Assembly: GCF_018449635.1 (NCBI RefSeq) | Contig: NZ_JAAVUV010000004.1 | Span: 518,774 to 582,773 of the forward strand | Source: Caballeronia sp. dw_276 | GTDB lineage: Bacteria; Pseudomonadota; Gammaproteobacteria; Burkholderiales; Burkholderiaceae | Direction of reading: 5' to 3' | Length of the DNA: 64,000 nt | Shown here: piece by piece, positions 44,391 to 53,329 of the stretch | How the letters are laid out: each line of letters starts with the position of its first letter | Numbering within the stretch: the first letter of the stretch is position 1 | Translations under genes and position numbers: made by a program | Notes under the pieces: model-generated | Seen by the model: the letters and a program-made list of their open reading frames with translations, nothing else | The model's database searches: none | Told to the model about the DNA's origin: nothing

Positions 44391-47300
44391 ATGCGTTTGA
44401 ACTTCAAATTAATAGCTTTTCTGATGGCGGCGGTCGCCGGCGCGCTTTTTATTCTTGGCAAGGGTGAGGTGATCGGCCTCATGACTGTCACACAGCGGAT
44501 GCTGGGCGTAGCCGTATTGATTATTACGTGGCTTGGCGTCGTCCTTCTGTATGTCACGGTGGGACGAAATGCTGACCGGAATGCTGCGCGTCGAGAGGTG
44601 GGTTCGGCTGAAGTAGTCGAAGCCTTGCCTGAAAAAGAGCTGCCGGAGACACCGGATACTATTGCCGAACTTCAAGCCCATTTGCGCGCAGAAAGTGGTA
44701 TGCGCTGGCACTCCGGTCGATCGTGGCTTCTGCTTACGGGCGATGAGTCTGCAATCGCGAAAGCGCTGCCTGATCTGTTCGAGAACAGTTGGCTTGTCAC
44801 GCAAGACGCTGTGCTGATTTGGAACAATACTGGCGTGGATGGCCGCCCAGATCAAGACTGGCTTAAGCGGATTTATAAGCTGCATCGTCGCAGACCGATT
44901 GATGCAGTGGTGCTGATGTTAAATGGAGACGTCGATCAACCGCCGCAGCGTCGGGGCGTGAATGCGCATAGCGTGATTCTCGCTTGTATCGCCGATAACC
45001 TGCGTTGGTCGGCACCGGTGTATGTGTTAGACGTTGCTCAGACCGACACACTCAACAATGGCCGTACCGCGCCAATTGGCTGTGACCTGTTGCCCGATGC
45101 CGACGAGAGATCCATCGAGTCGACCTTGATCGCGCTGGGCAATCACCTCGGCGATAAGGGCGTTTGGCAGCTAACGCGAAGTTTCAAGGACGTGTATAGC
45201 GCGAGACTGTCGGAGCAACTCGACAAGCGCAGTGCGTCCCTTGCCGCAATCATTTCTTCACTGGCAGATCGTAAGTCGCGGCATCAGTCGGTGATCGGCG
45301 CGTTCTTTGCGCCGTTTCCTGTGACCGCTCATGTAGACGATCAAGGAGCCGTCGGGAACGCGTTAGACGGTGCGGACTTACCAATATGGAATCATCTTGC
45401 CGTAGAAGCTCGCAAGCATCGCGGCAAGCGCATGGGCTGGCATCCGGTAACAGTATTTTCGACCGTCGCGCTTACCGTGATCGGCGTATGGACCGCTGGC
45501 ATGTTGATCTCCGGAATGACCAACGCCCACAATCTGACCGGTGCCCGCGAGACTATCCAGGCGCTTGCGACCGCGCCCGACTCAGCTGCGCGCCTGAACG
45601 CGTTGCTCGCCCTGCAGCAACAAATCGGATTCTCTGAACAGCGCGCCGCGCACCAACCACCGTTGTGGACCCGCTTTGGCCTGAACCAGGACAAGGCGAT
45701 TCTCGCCGCGTTGTGGCCTCCATATTCCGCCGCAAGTAAATCGCTCTTGATCGCGCCGATTCAGGAGAACCTCGAAGCCACGCTGGTCGACCTAAGCCAG
45801 ATGCCCACCGGCTCACTCGATGACCATGCAAACAGCGCCGCGCTCGAAGGCCACAAAGCCCTTAAAACGTACTTGATGCTCGCCGAACCAAACCGTGCCG
45901 ATGCCGGTTTCATCACACCGCAACTGATGCATTACTGGACCACGAACGCAAACATTTCCGAGGGTGCGAAGCTGGATGTCTCTGAACGCTTGTCAGGCTT
46001 TTACGCGCAGCACCTGAAAGCACACGATGCCTGGCGCATCCGGCCGCGCGCGGAACTCGTGAACGCATCGCGTCAAACTTTGCTGTCGGTGATTGGCGTG
46101 CGCAATTCTGAAGACACGGTTTATCAAAGCGTGCTTGCTGGCGTCGGTAACAAGTATCCGGACCAGACGCTGGCATCGCTCACAACTGGCACCGACACGC
46201 GTGGGTTGATTCGAACCACCGTCACCGTGCCGGGTGTCTACACCCGGCAAGCTTATGAAGGCTATGTTGCCGCAGCGATCAGGGAAGCAGCCAAGAGCCG
46301 CGACATGACGCGCGACTGGGTACTCGCGAACAATGGCGATGTGGTCGATACCTTAAAAGGCCAGTCCACCGAGGCCCTCGAAGCTGCGCTGACCACCCAG
46401 TACTTCAACGACTATGCCGAGCACTGGCGGGCTTTCATGAACGCGCTTCAATGGCAGTCCGCACCGAACATCCCCGCAGCGATCGAGCAGATGAAACTCC
46501 TCGCCGATGCTCGCCAGTCGCCGGTGATTGCCTTGATGAAATCGATCGATTATCAAGGTAATGCAGGCGTGCATCAGGCATCGCTCTCGGATACTTTGGT
46601 GGCGAAAGCGCAGAACATTTTTGGCAAGAAAGACGATCCTCACGCTGCAACTACGACGCAGGATACGGGACCGTTATCGGCGTCCTTTGGGCCGGTTCTC
46701 CGACTTCTCGGAGAGGTGAGCGAGTCGAACAAGACGAAGACGACAGTTGCCAGCGACGTCAGCTTGCAACGCTACATCGAGCGCATCACGGCATTGCGTT
46801 TAAAGCTCCAGCAAATCAGCGGCGGCGCCGATTCCGATGTTCAGACCCGGCAACTTGCCCAAGCGTTATTCCAGGGCAAAAACTCCGAACTCGCCGACAC
46901 GCAAGCGTACGCGCAACTCGTCTCAGCGAGCCTTGGCGCGCAATGGTCCGGCATGGGCGATGCATTGTTCGTGCGCCCCGTGGCCCAGGCCATGCAGATC
47001 GTCATACAGCCCGCGCAAGCGAGCCTGAACGATGTATGGCGCGAGGACATCGCCGTTCACTGGAACAAGTCGTTTTCGGGCCGCTATCCGTTCGATAACA
47101 CCGAAAACGACGCATCGATTCCCGAGCTCGCCCGATTCATCAGACTGCAAGGCGGCTTGATTTCGTCGTTCTTGAGCACGCAGCTTGCGGGCGTTCTGGA
47201 GCTTCGAGGCGATCAATGGGTGGAAGTCAATACGCACAGCGGTGCGCTGCAATTCGATCCCGAATTCTTGCGCACTGTGAATGTCTTGCATCGCGTCGCG

Positions 47301-48032
47301 GGGCACTTGATGCCAGAGGGCGAGCCGCAGTATCGGTTCGATATCAAGCCGATTCCAACGCCCGGCATTACGGACTCCGTGCTCACGCTCGATGCGCAGA
47401 AACTGCACTATTACAACCAGCGCGAAACTTGGCAGGGATTGATGTGGCCATCGAACGATCCGCAGGTTGCGGGGACGCGTCTGCAATGGCAAACCGAAAC
47501 AGCGGGCACAAGCAAGAACTTCGAGTTCCGCGGTCGCTGGGCGTTCGTGCGGATGCTGGAGCGCGCGAAGATTGAACCTATCGATAACGCCACGTTTCAA
47601 CTGACATGGCAGGCCGAGCCCGACACGCGAATAGCGGGTGTGGTTAAAGCACCGGCATCCGTGAACGTTGTGACAAGTGAACGCGTAACAAATCGAAGTA
47701 GCGACGATTGGGGCGCTTCGGCGCAAGACAGCGGATCCTCGAATCGAGCCTCGCTCGATAGCCTCGTTGCGCAGCGGCCGCTCGCCGCTGCATCGGCGAA
47801 TCTGACCTATCCGTTGAGCTATTTCATGCGCGTGGAAGTCGGTAAAGGCTCGCTGGAATTGCTCGCGCTAAGAGGGTTTAAGTTGCCGAGTCGCATGTTC
47901 ATTGAAAAGCCGGGTGTGACGCCGCAACGCAATGGCGCGACCCCCCCGCCTTTGCCGACAGCTGCGCGTGAGGCCGCAAAACGAGCCGCCACGCCGCTGC
48001 CCGGTGGCGACGTGGGACATCATCCTCTATGA
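44391..48032 (+). CDS. tssM: Orphan TssM/IcmF-like T6SS membrane protein
   Basis: This 1213-residue protein resembles TssM (IcmF/VasK), the inner-membrane core component of type VI secretion. The start at ATG 44391 has AGGGA upstream. Two N-terminal hydrophobic helices (to about residue 56) are followed by a cytoplasmic domain, a third membrane helix around FSTVALTVIGVWTAGMLISG, and a long periplasmic part. The cytoplasmic domain keeps the TssM-like LIWNNTGVDGRPDQDW and PIDAVVLMLNGD stretches. Where TssM proteins usually have a GxxxxGKT loop there is only LLTGDESAIAKAL, so nucleotide binding is probably lost. No other core T6SS genes (TssB, C, F, G, H, J, K, L) are in the window, so it is an accessory paralogue in an effector island. 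Confidence 0.85.
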   Translation: MRLNFKLIAFLMAAVAGALFILGKGEVIGLMTVTQRMLGVAVLIITWLGVVLLYVTVGRNADRNAARREVGSAEVVEALPEKELPETPDTIAELQAHLRAESGMRWHSGRSWLLLTGDESAIAKALPDLFENSWLVTQDAVLIWNNTGVDGRPDQDWLKRIYKLHRRRPIDAVVLMLNGDVDQPPQRRGVNAHSVILACIADNLRWSAPVYVLDVAQTDTLNNGRTAPIGCDLLPDADERSIESTLIALGNHLGDKGVWQLTRSFKDVYSARLSEQLDKRSASLAAIISSLADRKSRHQSVIGAFFAPFPVTAHVDDQGAVGNALDGADLPIWNHLAVEARKHRGKRMGWHPVTVFSTVALTVIGVWTAGMLISGMTNAHNLTGARETIQALATAPDSAARLNALLALQQQIGFSEQRAAHQPPLWTRFGLNQDKAILAALWPPYSAASKSLLIAPIQENLEATLVDLSQMPTGSLDDHANSAALEGHKALKTYLMLAEPNRADAGFITPQLMHYWTTNANISEGAKLDVSERLSGFYAQHLKAHDAWRIRPRAELVNASRQTLLSVIGVRNSEDTVYQSVLAGVGNKYPDQTLASLTTGTDTRGLIRTTVTVPGVYTRQAYEGYVAAAIREAAKSRDMTRDWVLANNGDVVDTLKGQSTEALEAALTTQYFNDYAEHWRAFMNALQWQSAPNIPAAIEQMKLLADARQSPVIALMKSIDYQGNAGVHQASLSDTLVAKAQNIFGKKDDPHAATTTQDTGPLSASFGPVLRLLGEVSESNKTKTTVASDVSLQRYIERITALRLKLQQISGGADSDVQTRQLAQALFQGKNSELADTQAYAQLVSASLGAQWSGMGDALFVRPVAQAMQIVIQPAQASLNDVWREDIAVHWNKSFSGRYPFDNTENDASIPELARFIRLQGGLISSFLSTQLAGVLELRGDQWVEVNTHSGALQFDPEFLRTVNVLHRVAGHLMPEGEPQYRFDIKPIPTPGITDSVLTLDAQKLHYYNQRETWQGLMWPSNDPQVAGTRLQWQTETAGTSKNFEFRGRWAFVRMLERAKIEPIDNATFQLTWQAEPDTRIAGVVKAPASVNVVTSERVTNRSSDDWGASAQDSGSSNRASLDSLVAQRPLAAASANLTYPLSYFMRVEVGKGSLELLALRGFKLPSRMFIEKPGVTPQRNGATPPPLPTAAREAAKRAATPLPGGDVGHHPL

Positions 48033-48457
48033 ACTTGCATTCGGTACCACAGCGCTGGATCACGGTCACCGCGTCAAATCAAACACCGGCGTCGTCGAGG
48101 TCAGCAATAAGACGCGCCACGCTTACTGGTCTTGTGATGGCCGCTTCCATATGCACGCCCGCCCGAGCCGATGCAATCGATGCGGCAATGTGTTCCCGCG
48201 TAGCAGAGATTGCCCGTCATACAGCAACGCAACGCGACGCAGGCGTGTCGGAGACCGAGATGCGCGAACGTGCGACCAAAGGGTTTGCAGGTGCCGCGTT
48301 GCCCGGTGTTCTGGAGCTCGTACACGTGGTGTACAGCGATCCCGTTATTCGTCATATCGCACCGGAAAAAACGTTCGAGCTTTATCGTTTGACATGCATG
48401 TCCCCGTTCACAGTCGCGACGACGCGCTCGGTGAGCGACGCCGCGCGCATCGGCTGA
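48029..48457 (+). CDS. Small exported protein of unknown function
   Basis: This 142-residue protein starts within the tssM stop (ATGA). A twin-Arg-containing basic stretch (SAIRRATLTGLVMAASICTP) leads to a likely signal cleavage after ARA. The mature part is about 95 residues and has three cysteines. No family was recognised. Translational coupling to the orphan tssM suggests a periplasmic partner of that protein, which is inference. Confidence 0.65.
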   Translation: MNLHSVPQRWITVTASNQTPASSRSAIRRATLTGLVMAASICTPARADAIDAAMCSRVAEIARHTATQRDAGVSETEMRERATKGFAGAALPGVLELVHVVYSDPVIRHIAPEKTFELYRLTCMSPFTVATTRSVSDAARIG

Positions 48458-48725
48458 TTCATGCAGATTTCGCGATCGACAGCGTCTGCGCAAGCGATAC
48501 TTCTACGGCCATAATCATTTGCCTGACGCGCCCAGCGCCGTTGTTTGAGTGGTTTTGCACCAGTTTCCGATGGCGAAGGAGATTTTGAAAGCCCGAGAAG
48601 CCCCACCCCAACATATCCCATTACAAAATACCGTCGTCGGCTGCAATCAATCCAGGAATATTGCGGGCCACCGAGCCGTTTACGTTGAGGCAGACCGGCC
48701 ATTAACCAATAAACGGAGTGAATCC

Positions 48726-49274
48726 ATGCAGTCGTCCGAGCGCGCCTTGTCCTATTCGAAGCCGGCCATGTTCTTCCATTGGGCTACGGCGGTGCTCATC
48801 GTGGTGGGACTCTTCGCCATCAACGTACGCGGTCCCAAGGGATCGGAGAGCCGGATCTTATGGAACAGCGTGCATATCTGGGCCGGGTCGCTGATCCTCG
48901 GGTTGTCTATATTGCGGCTGTTTTGGAAGCTTTGGCATGGCTCGCCGCCGGAACTCGCGCATTCGCCCGCACAAATGTTCATGGCGCGCCTCGTGCATCT
49001 CGCGCTTTACCTGTTGGTCTTCGTTCAGCCTTTGCTTGGCATCGCAATGGTCAACACCGGCGGCAATGCCGTGACGCTTGCAGGTATTGGATGGCACGTC
49101 CAGTGGTTCTCAAAGGACCCGCTCGCCCATCGGTTCCTTCACGACGCACATTTCCTGATTGGCAACGCCGCTTATTGGCTTATCGGCTTGCATGCGTTCG
49201 CGGCGCTCGCGCATCATTTTGTGCTGCAGGACCCGACGCTCGCGCGTATGGTCCGGTTCTCACGCGACAGATAA
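48726..49274 (+). CDS. Cytochrome b561-like membrane protein
   Basis: This 182-residue four-helix membrane protein is of the bacterial cytochrome b561 (YodB/CybB) type. It binds heme b and passes electrons from quinol, possibly to superoxide or other acceptors. Heme-ligand histidines are likely among FFHWATAV near residue 18, VHIWAG, and the C-terminal HDAHFLIGN and LIGLHAFAALAHH stretches. GGAG precedes ATG 48726; the frame runs open further upstream to 48549 without family similarity. It has no evident link to the secretion island and is followed by a sensor gene after 222 bases. Confidence 0.85.
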   Translation: MQSSERALSYSKPAMFFHWATAVLIVVGLFAINVRGPKGSESRILWNSVHIWAGSLILGLSILRLFWKLWHGSPPELAHSPAQMFMARLVHLALYLLVFVQPLLGIAMVNTGGNAVTLAGIGWHVQWFSKDPLAHRFLHDAHFLIGNAAYWLIGLHAFAALAHHFVLQDPTLARMVRFSRDR

Positions 49275-49496
49275 GTCCGGGCGGGCACCGCCAATTTTTC
49301 GAGCATTTGTCCAGTGGTGCATAATCGGGGCGCGGTCAGTCTGTCTTTGCGTCCCGGCGTCCGATGCGCCGAACCAGCGGCCGATGGACTTCCTGGCTTT
49401 CAATCGAAAATCCTTGAAAGCCGACTTCGTTTTTTGCTCCGCGTCGCGTGACTCGAGCCGGCGAATGTAAGGCCGCACATCGTCACGGGGGCATCG

Positions 49497-52400
49497 GTGA
49501 CAACCATCGGCACGCACAATGAAGAACCTCCGGCATCGTTCACTGTCGTGGGGATCGGCGCATCGGCAGGCGGGCTGGAGGCCATCTCCGAGTTGCTCGC
49601 GGGAATCGCCCCAGCCAGCGGCATGGCCTTCCTCGTGGTGCAGCATCTCGCGCCATTGAGGCCGAGCCTCCTGCCGGAAATCCTGTCCAAACAGACTTCC
49701 ATGCACGTTATTGAGGCGCTCGACGGCATGGCCGTCGAGATCGACCACGTGTACGTGATTCCGCCGAACACCAGCATGTCGATCGAGCAGCGCCACGTCC
49801 GGTTGCGCCCGCGCGGAGAAACCCTCGGTCCGCCGATGCCGGTCGACGACCTGTTCGATTCATTGGCCGCCGACCTGGGCGTCGATGCAATCGGCGTGAT
49901 CCTTTCGGGCAACGGCTCGGACGGCGCGCTCGGGCTGCAAGCCATTCAGGCCGAAGGCGGCATCACCTTTGCGCAGGATCCCATGTCGGCGCGGCACAGC
50001 AGCATGCCGCGTGCGGCGATCGGGCTTGGCTGCGTCGACAGCGTTCTTTCGCCTGCCGATATTGCCCGGGAAATCGGCCGCGTTGGAAACTATCCGAAGC
50101 GGGCGCTGGACGAGCTCGAATTGATGGGACAGGCCGCCGATCCGGGCGACCAAAATTTGCGCCCCTTGTTCCGGGTGCTGCGCAACGCGTGCAATATCGA
50201 CTTCACCTTCTATAAGCGCGGCACCGTCCAGCGCCGGCTGTCGCGGCGCATGGCGCTTCGCGAAATGACCTCGGTGTCCGATTATGTGACGCTGCTTGAT
50301 TCCGACCCGGTCGAAACGCAAGCGCTCGGACGCGATCTCCTGATTCGCGTGACGGAGTTCTTCCGTGATCCGGATACGTTCGATGAATTGACCCGCACCG
50401 TGTTTCCACGTTTGATCGGCGCGTTGGATTCTCTCGATTCGCGATCGTCCATCCGGATCTGGGTGCCCGGATGTGCAAGCGGCGAAGAGGTGTATTCAAT
50501 CGCCATCTGCCTGATGGAATATCTCGACGGGCGTGCCCCCGGCACACAGATCCAGTTCTTCGGCACCGATGTCAGCGTCGATGCGCTGAAAACCGCGCGT
50601 GCCGGGCGCTACATAGAGAACATTGCGCGTAACGTCTCGCCTGAACGGCTGGAACGCTTCTTTGTCCGCGACGGCGATCATTATTGCGTCGACAAATCGA
50701 TCCGAAGCCTTTGCACGTTTGCCCGCCACAACGTCGCAACAGATCCGCCGTTTTCGAGAATCGACCTGATCAGCTGCCGCAACCTGCTGATTTATCTCGA
50801 CCCGACGCTTCAGCGCAATGTCATGCCGCTGTTTCACTATGCACTGGCGCCCGATGGTGTTCTGATGCTCGGGCCTTCCGAGTCGGTTGGGGCGTCCTCG
50901 GAGTTGTTCAGCGTCGTCCCCAGTGTGGCGAGCAAGCTCTACATCAAGAAGCCACGTCCGGGCCGGCCGCGCATGGGTCTGCCCGCGGCAAGGCCTGCGC
51001 CGCAATCAAGCACCGCCCTGACACCTTTGGTCACCGGCCGTGAAAATGCCTCTCGCGCGGAATTGTTGAGACGCGAAGTCGATCGCATGACTCTCGCGCG
51101 ATACACCCCGCCGAGCGTCTTATGCGATGAAGAGCTGAACGTTCTCGAATTTCGTGGCGATACGTCGGCTTACCTCGTCAATCCAAGCGGACCGCCAACC
51201 AGCAGCCTGAAGCGGCTCGCGCGACCCGAAGTCTTCCTGGCGGTGGACGAGGCCGTGAGGCAAGCGCGCCGCGAAGGGACGGTGATCGCCCGGCGCAGCT
51301 TGCGCCTGAATGACAACACAACAGCTGGACGCGCGCACAACGTCGGCCTCGAGGTGCATCCGGTTCACGCAGCCGACGCCCCCGGCCGGTTTTTTCTGAT
51401 CTATTTCGAGGCTCCGGCAGCAACGGCTGACGGCCAGCGGTGGACCGTCGGCGAAACGTTGAAAAACGTCGTCGCGCAGGTTTTGCAGCGTGCGGCCGGT
51501 CGGCCGGGGCAAACCAGTCGTGGCGATCACGATCTTGAAATCGCCCGGCTGGGCGCCGAGCTCGAAGGCAGCCAGCGGCATCTGCTGGCCATGCTCGAGG
51601 AACACGAAAGCGCGCGGGAAGACCTGCGGGCAAGCGAGGAGGAACTGCTGTCGAGCAACGAGGAGTTCCAGAGCACCAACGAAGAACTGGAGACCGCCAA
51701 GGAAGAACTGCAATCGGTCAACGAAGAATTGACGACAACCAACGACGAATTGCGGTATCGCAATCACGAGTTGAAAAACGCAAACGACGAGGCCGCCCGC
51801 GCCCGCGATTTTGCGCAGGCGATTGTGGAGACCATGTCGGAGCCGTTGCTCGTGCTCGAAGCGGATCTCAAGATCACGCTCGCAAACCGCGCGTTTTATC
51901 AAACATTCCAGACTTCGCCCGACGAGACCATCGACACCAAGCTGTACGACCTCGGCAACGAGCAATGGAATATCCCCGCGTTGCGGGAATTGCTCGAAGA
52001 GCTGCTGCCGCTACGAACGACGGTTCGCGATTTCCAGATCACGCATGAATTTCCGGGCATTGGCGTGCGCACGATGCAACTCAACGCCATGCGTGTGGCG
52101 TGGCCGGCGCAGGCGCTCATCTTGCTGACCATTGCCGATGTGACCCGCCAGCATCAGGCGTTCGACCGGCTGCAATCGGCCGATCAGCAGAAGGACGAAT
52201 TTCTCGCCATGCTCGCGCATGAGTTGAGAAACCCGCTTGCCGCGATTCGCAACGGCCTGCAGGTCTGGGGCAGCGGCAATGCGGACGAGCAGGCGCAGAA
52301 GCTTGCTCGCGAGGCAGCGCAGCGGCAACTGGATCACGAGATCCGTCTGGTGGAAGATTTGCTGGATGTCTCGCGGATTACGCGCGGCATTATCGTTTTG

Positions 52401-53312
52401 AAGTCCGAAAAGATCGATCTGGTTGAAACCGTGCGTCGGGCCGTTGAAGCCTTGCGCACCGAATTCGAGGCCTACCGGCACGAGGTCACGCTGGCGCTGC
52501 CCATGGATGTGTTGCCGGTCGCCGCGGATGCAACGCGCATTGAACAGATCGTGACCAATCTGCTGGGCAATGCGATCAAATACACGCCGCCCGGCGGGCA
52601 TATCCGCATCTCGGTCGAACGCCGTTTCGACGATGCAATGCTGACACTGGCTGATGACGGCATCGGCATGGCGCCTGACCTGATTCCCACGATCTTCGAT
52701 ATCTTCGTCCAGGCGGAGCGGTCGCTCGACCGCAAGGCGGCAGGCCTTGGTCTCGGGCTCGCGCTGGTGTCGCGGCTGGTCGAGTTGCACGGCGGCACCG
52801 TGCGCGCGTATAGCGAAGGGCTCAACCGCGGCAGCAAGTTCGTGGTGCGCCTGCCGGCCATGCCGCGCGGGACCATCCCGGAAGAAACGCTTCATGCAAC
52901 GATACATGCGGCGCCGGAGCTTGGGGCCATGCGCATCCTCGTGGTGGACGACAATCTCGACGCGCTGGAAAGCAGCGCCGCGTTGTTGCGCATCGACGGA
53001 CATGAGGTGCAGACTGCCCGTGACGGCGCCACCGCCTTGCATGACGCCGTCGAGTTCAGTCCCGACGTTGTCTTGCTCGATATCGGCTTGCCCGAAATGG
53101 ACGGCTACGAGGTCGCCCGGCGTTTGCGTCTGCTACCGGAACTGTGCGATACCTTGCTGATTGCACATAGTGGTTATGGCGAGGAAGAGCATCTTCAGCG
53201 CGCCCGTCAAGCGGGTTTCGATCACCACCTCGTCAAGCCGGCCGACCTCAGTCAATTGAGTGCGATCATCGCCGTTTGCCGCGAAAGAGGTTTCCCATTG
53301 GGCAACCAATAG
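49497..53312 (+). CDS. CheB-CheR-PAS-histidine kinase-receiver fusion protein
   Basis: This 1271-residue multidomain signalling protein has: a CheB methylesterase domain (about 15-195; GASAGG with the nucleophile Ser23, VVQHLAP, GNGSDGALG); a CheR methyltransferase domain (about 215-480; WVPGCASGEEVYS, SCRNLLIYLD); a long charged coiled-coil (about 670-780, SEEELLSSNEEFQSTNEELE); a PAS-like domain; a HisKA dimerization helix with phospho-acceptor His908 (LAHELRNP); an HATPase domain (NLLGNAIKYTPPGG, GLGLALVSRL); and a C-terminal receiver with phospho-acceptor Asp1195 (VLLDIGLPEM). It starts at GTG 49497. The CheB part lacks its own receiver. No chemotaxis genes are adjacent. Its output and stimulus cannot be inferred. 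Confidence 0.92.
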   Translation: MTTIGTHNEEPPASFTVVGIGASAGGLEAISELLAGIAPASGMAFLVVQHLAPLRPSLLPEILSKQTSMHVIEALDGMAVEIDHVYVIPPNTSMSIEQRHVRLRPRGETLGPPMPVDDLFDSLAADLGVDAIGVILSGNGSDGALGLQAIQAEGGITFAQDPMSARHSSMPRAAIGLGCVDSVLSPADIAREIGRVGNYPKRALDELELMGQAADPGDQNLRPLFRVLRNACNIDFTFYKRGTVQRRLSRRMALREMTSVSDYVTLLDSDPVETQALGRDLLIRVTEFFRDPDTFDELTRTVFPRLIGALDSLDSRSSIRIWVPGCASGEEVYSIAICLMEYLDGRAPGTQIQFFGTDVSVDALKTARAGRYIENIARNVSPERLERFFVRDGDHYCVDKSIRSLCTFARHNVATDPPFSRIDLISCRNLLIYLDPTLQRNVMPLFHYALAPDGVLMLGPSESVGASSELFSVVPSVASKLYIKKPRPGRPRMGLPAARPAPQSSTALTPLVTGRENASRAELLRREVDRMTLARYTPPSVLCDEELNVLEFRGDTSAYLVNPSGPPTSSLKRLARPEVFLAVDEAVRQARREGTVIARRSLRLNDNTTAGRAHNVGLEVHPVHAADAPGRFFLIYFEAPAATADGQRWTVGETLKNVVAQVLQRAAGRPGQTSRGDHDLEIARLGAELEGSQRHLLAMLEEHESAREDLRASEEELLSSNEEFQSTNEELETAKEELQSVNEELTTTNDELRYRNHELKNANDEAARARDFAQAIVETMSEPLLVLEADLKITLANRAFYQTFQTSPDETIDTKLYDLGNEQWNIPALRELLEELLPLRTTVRDFQITHEFPGIGVRTMQLNAMRVAWPAQALILLTIADVTRQHQAFDRLQSADQQKDEFLAMLAHELRNPLAAIRNGLQVWGSGNADEQAQKLAREAAQRQLDHEIRLVEDLLDVSRITRGIIVLKSEKIDLVETVRRAVEALRTEFEAYRHEVTLALPMDVLPVAADATRIEQIVTNLLGNAIKYTPPGGHIRISVERRFDDAMLTLADDGIGMAPDLIPTIFDIFVQAERSLDRKAAGLGLGLALVSRLVELHGGTVRAYSEGLNRGSKFVVRLPAMPRGTIPEETLHATIHAAPELGAMRILVVDDNLDALESSAALLRIDGHEVQTARDGATALHDAVEFSPDVVLLDIGLPEMDGYEVARRLRLLPELCDTLLIAHSGYGEEEHLQRARQAGFDHHLVKPADLSQLSAIIAVCRERGFPLGNQ

Positions 53313-53329
53313 CCGCCATATAAGCGATG

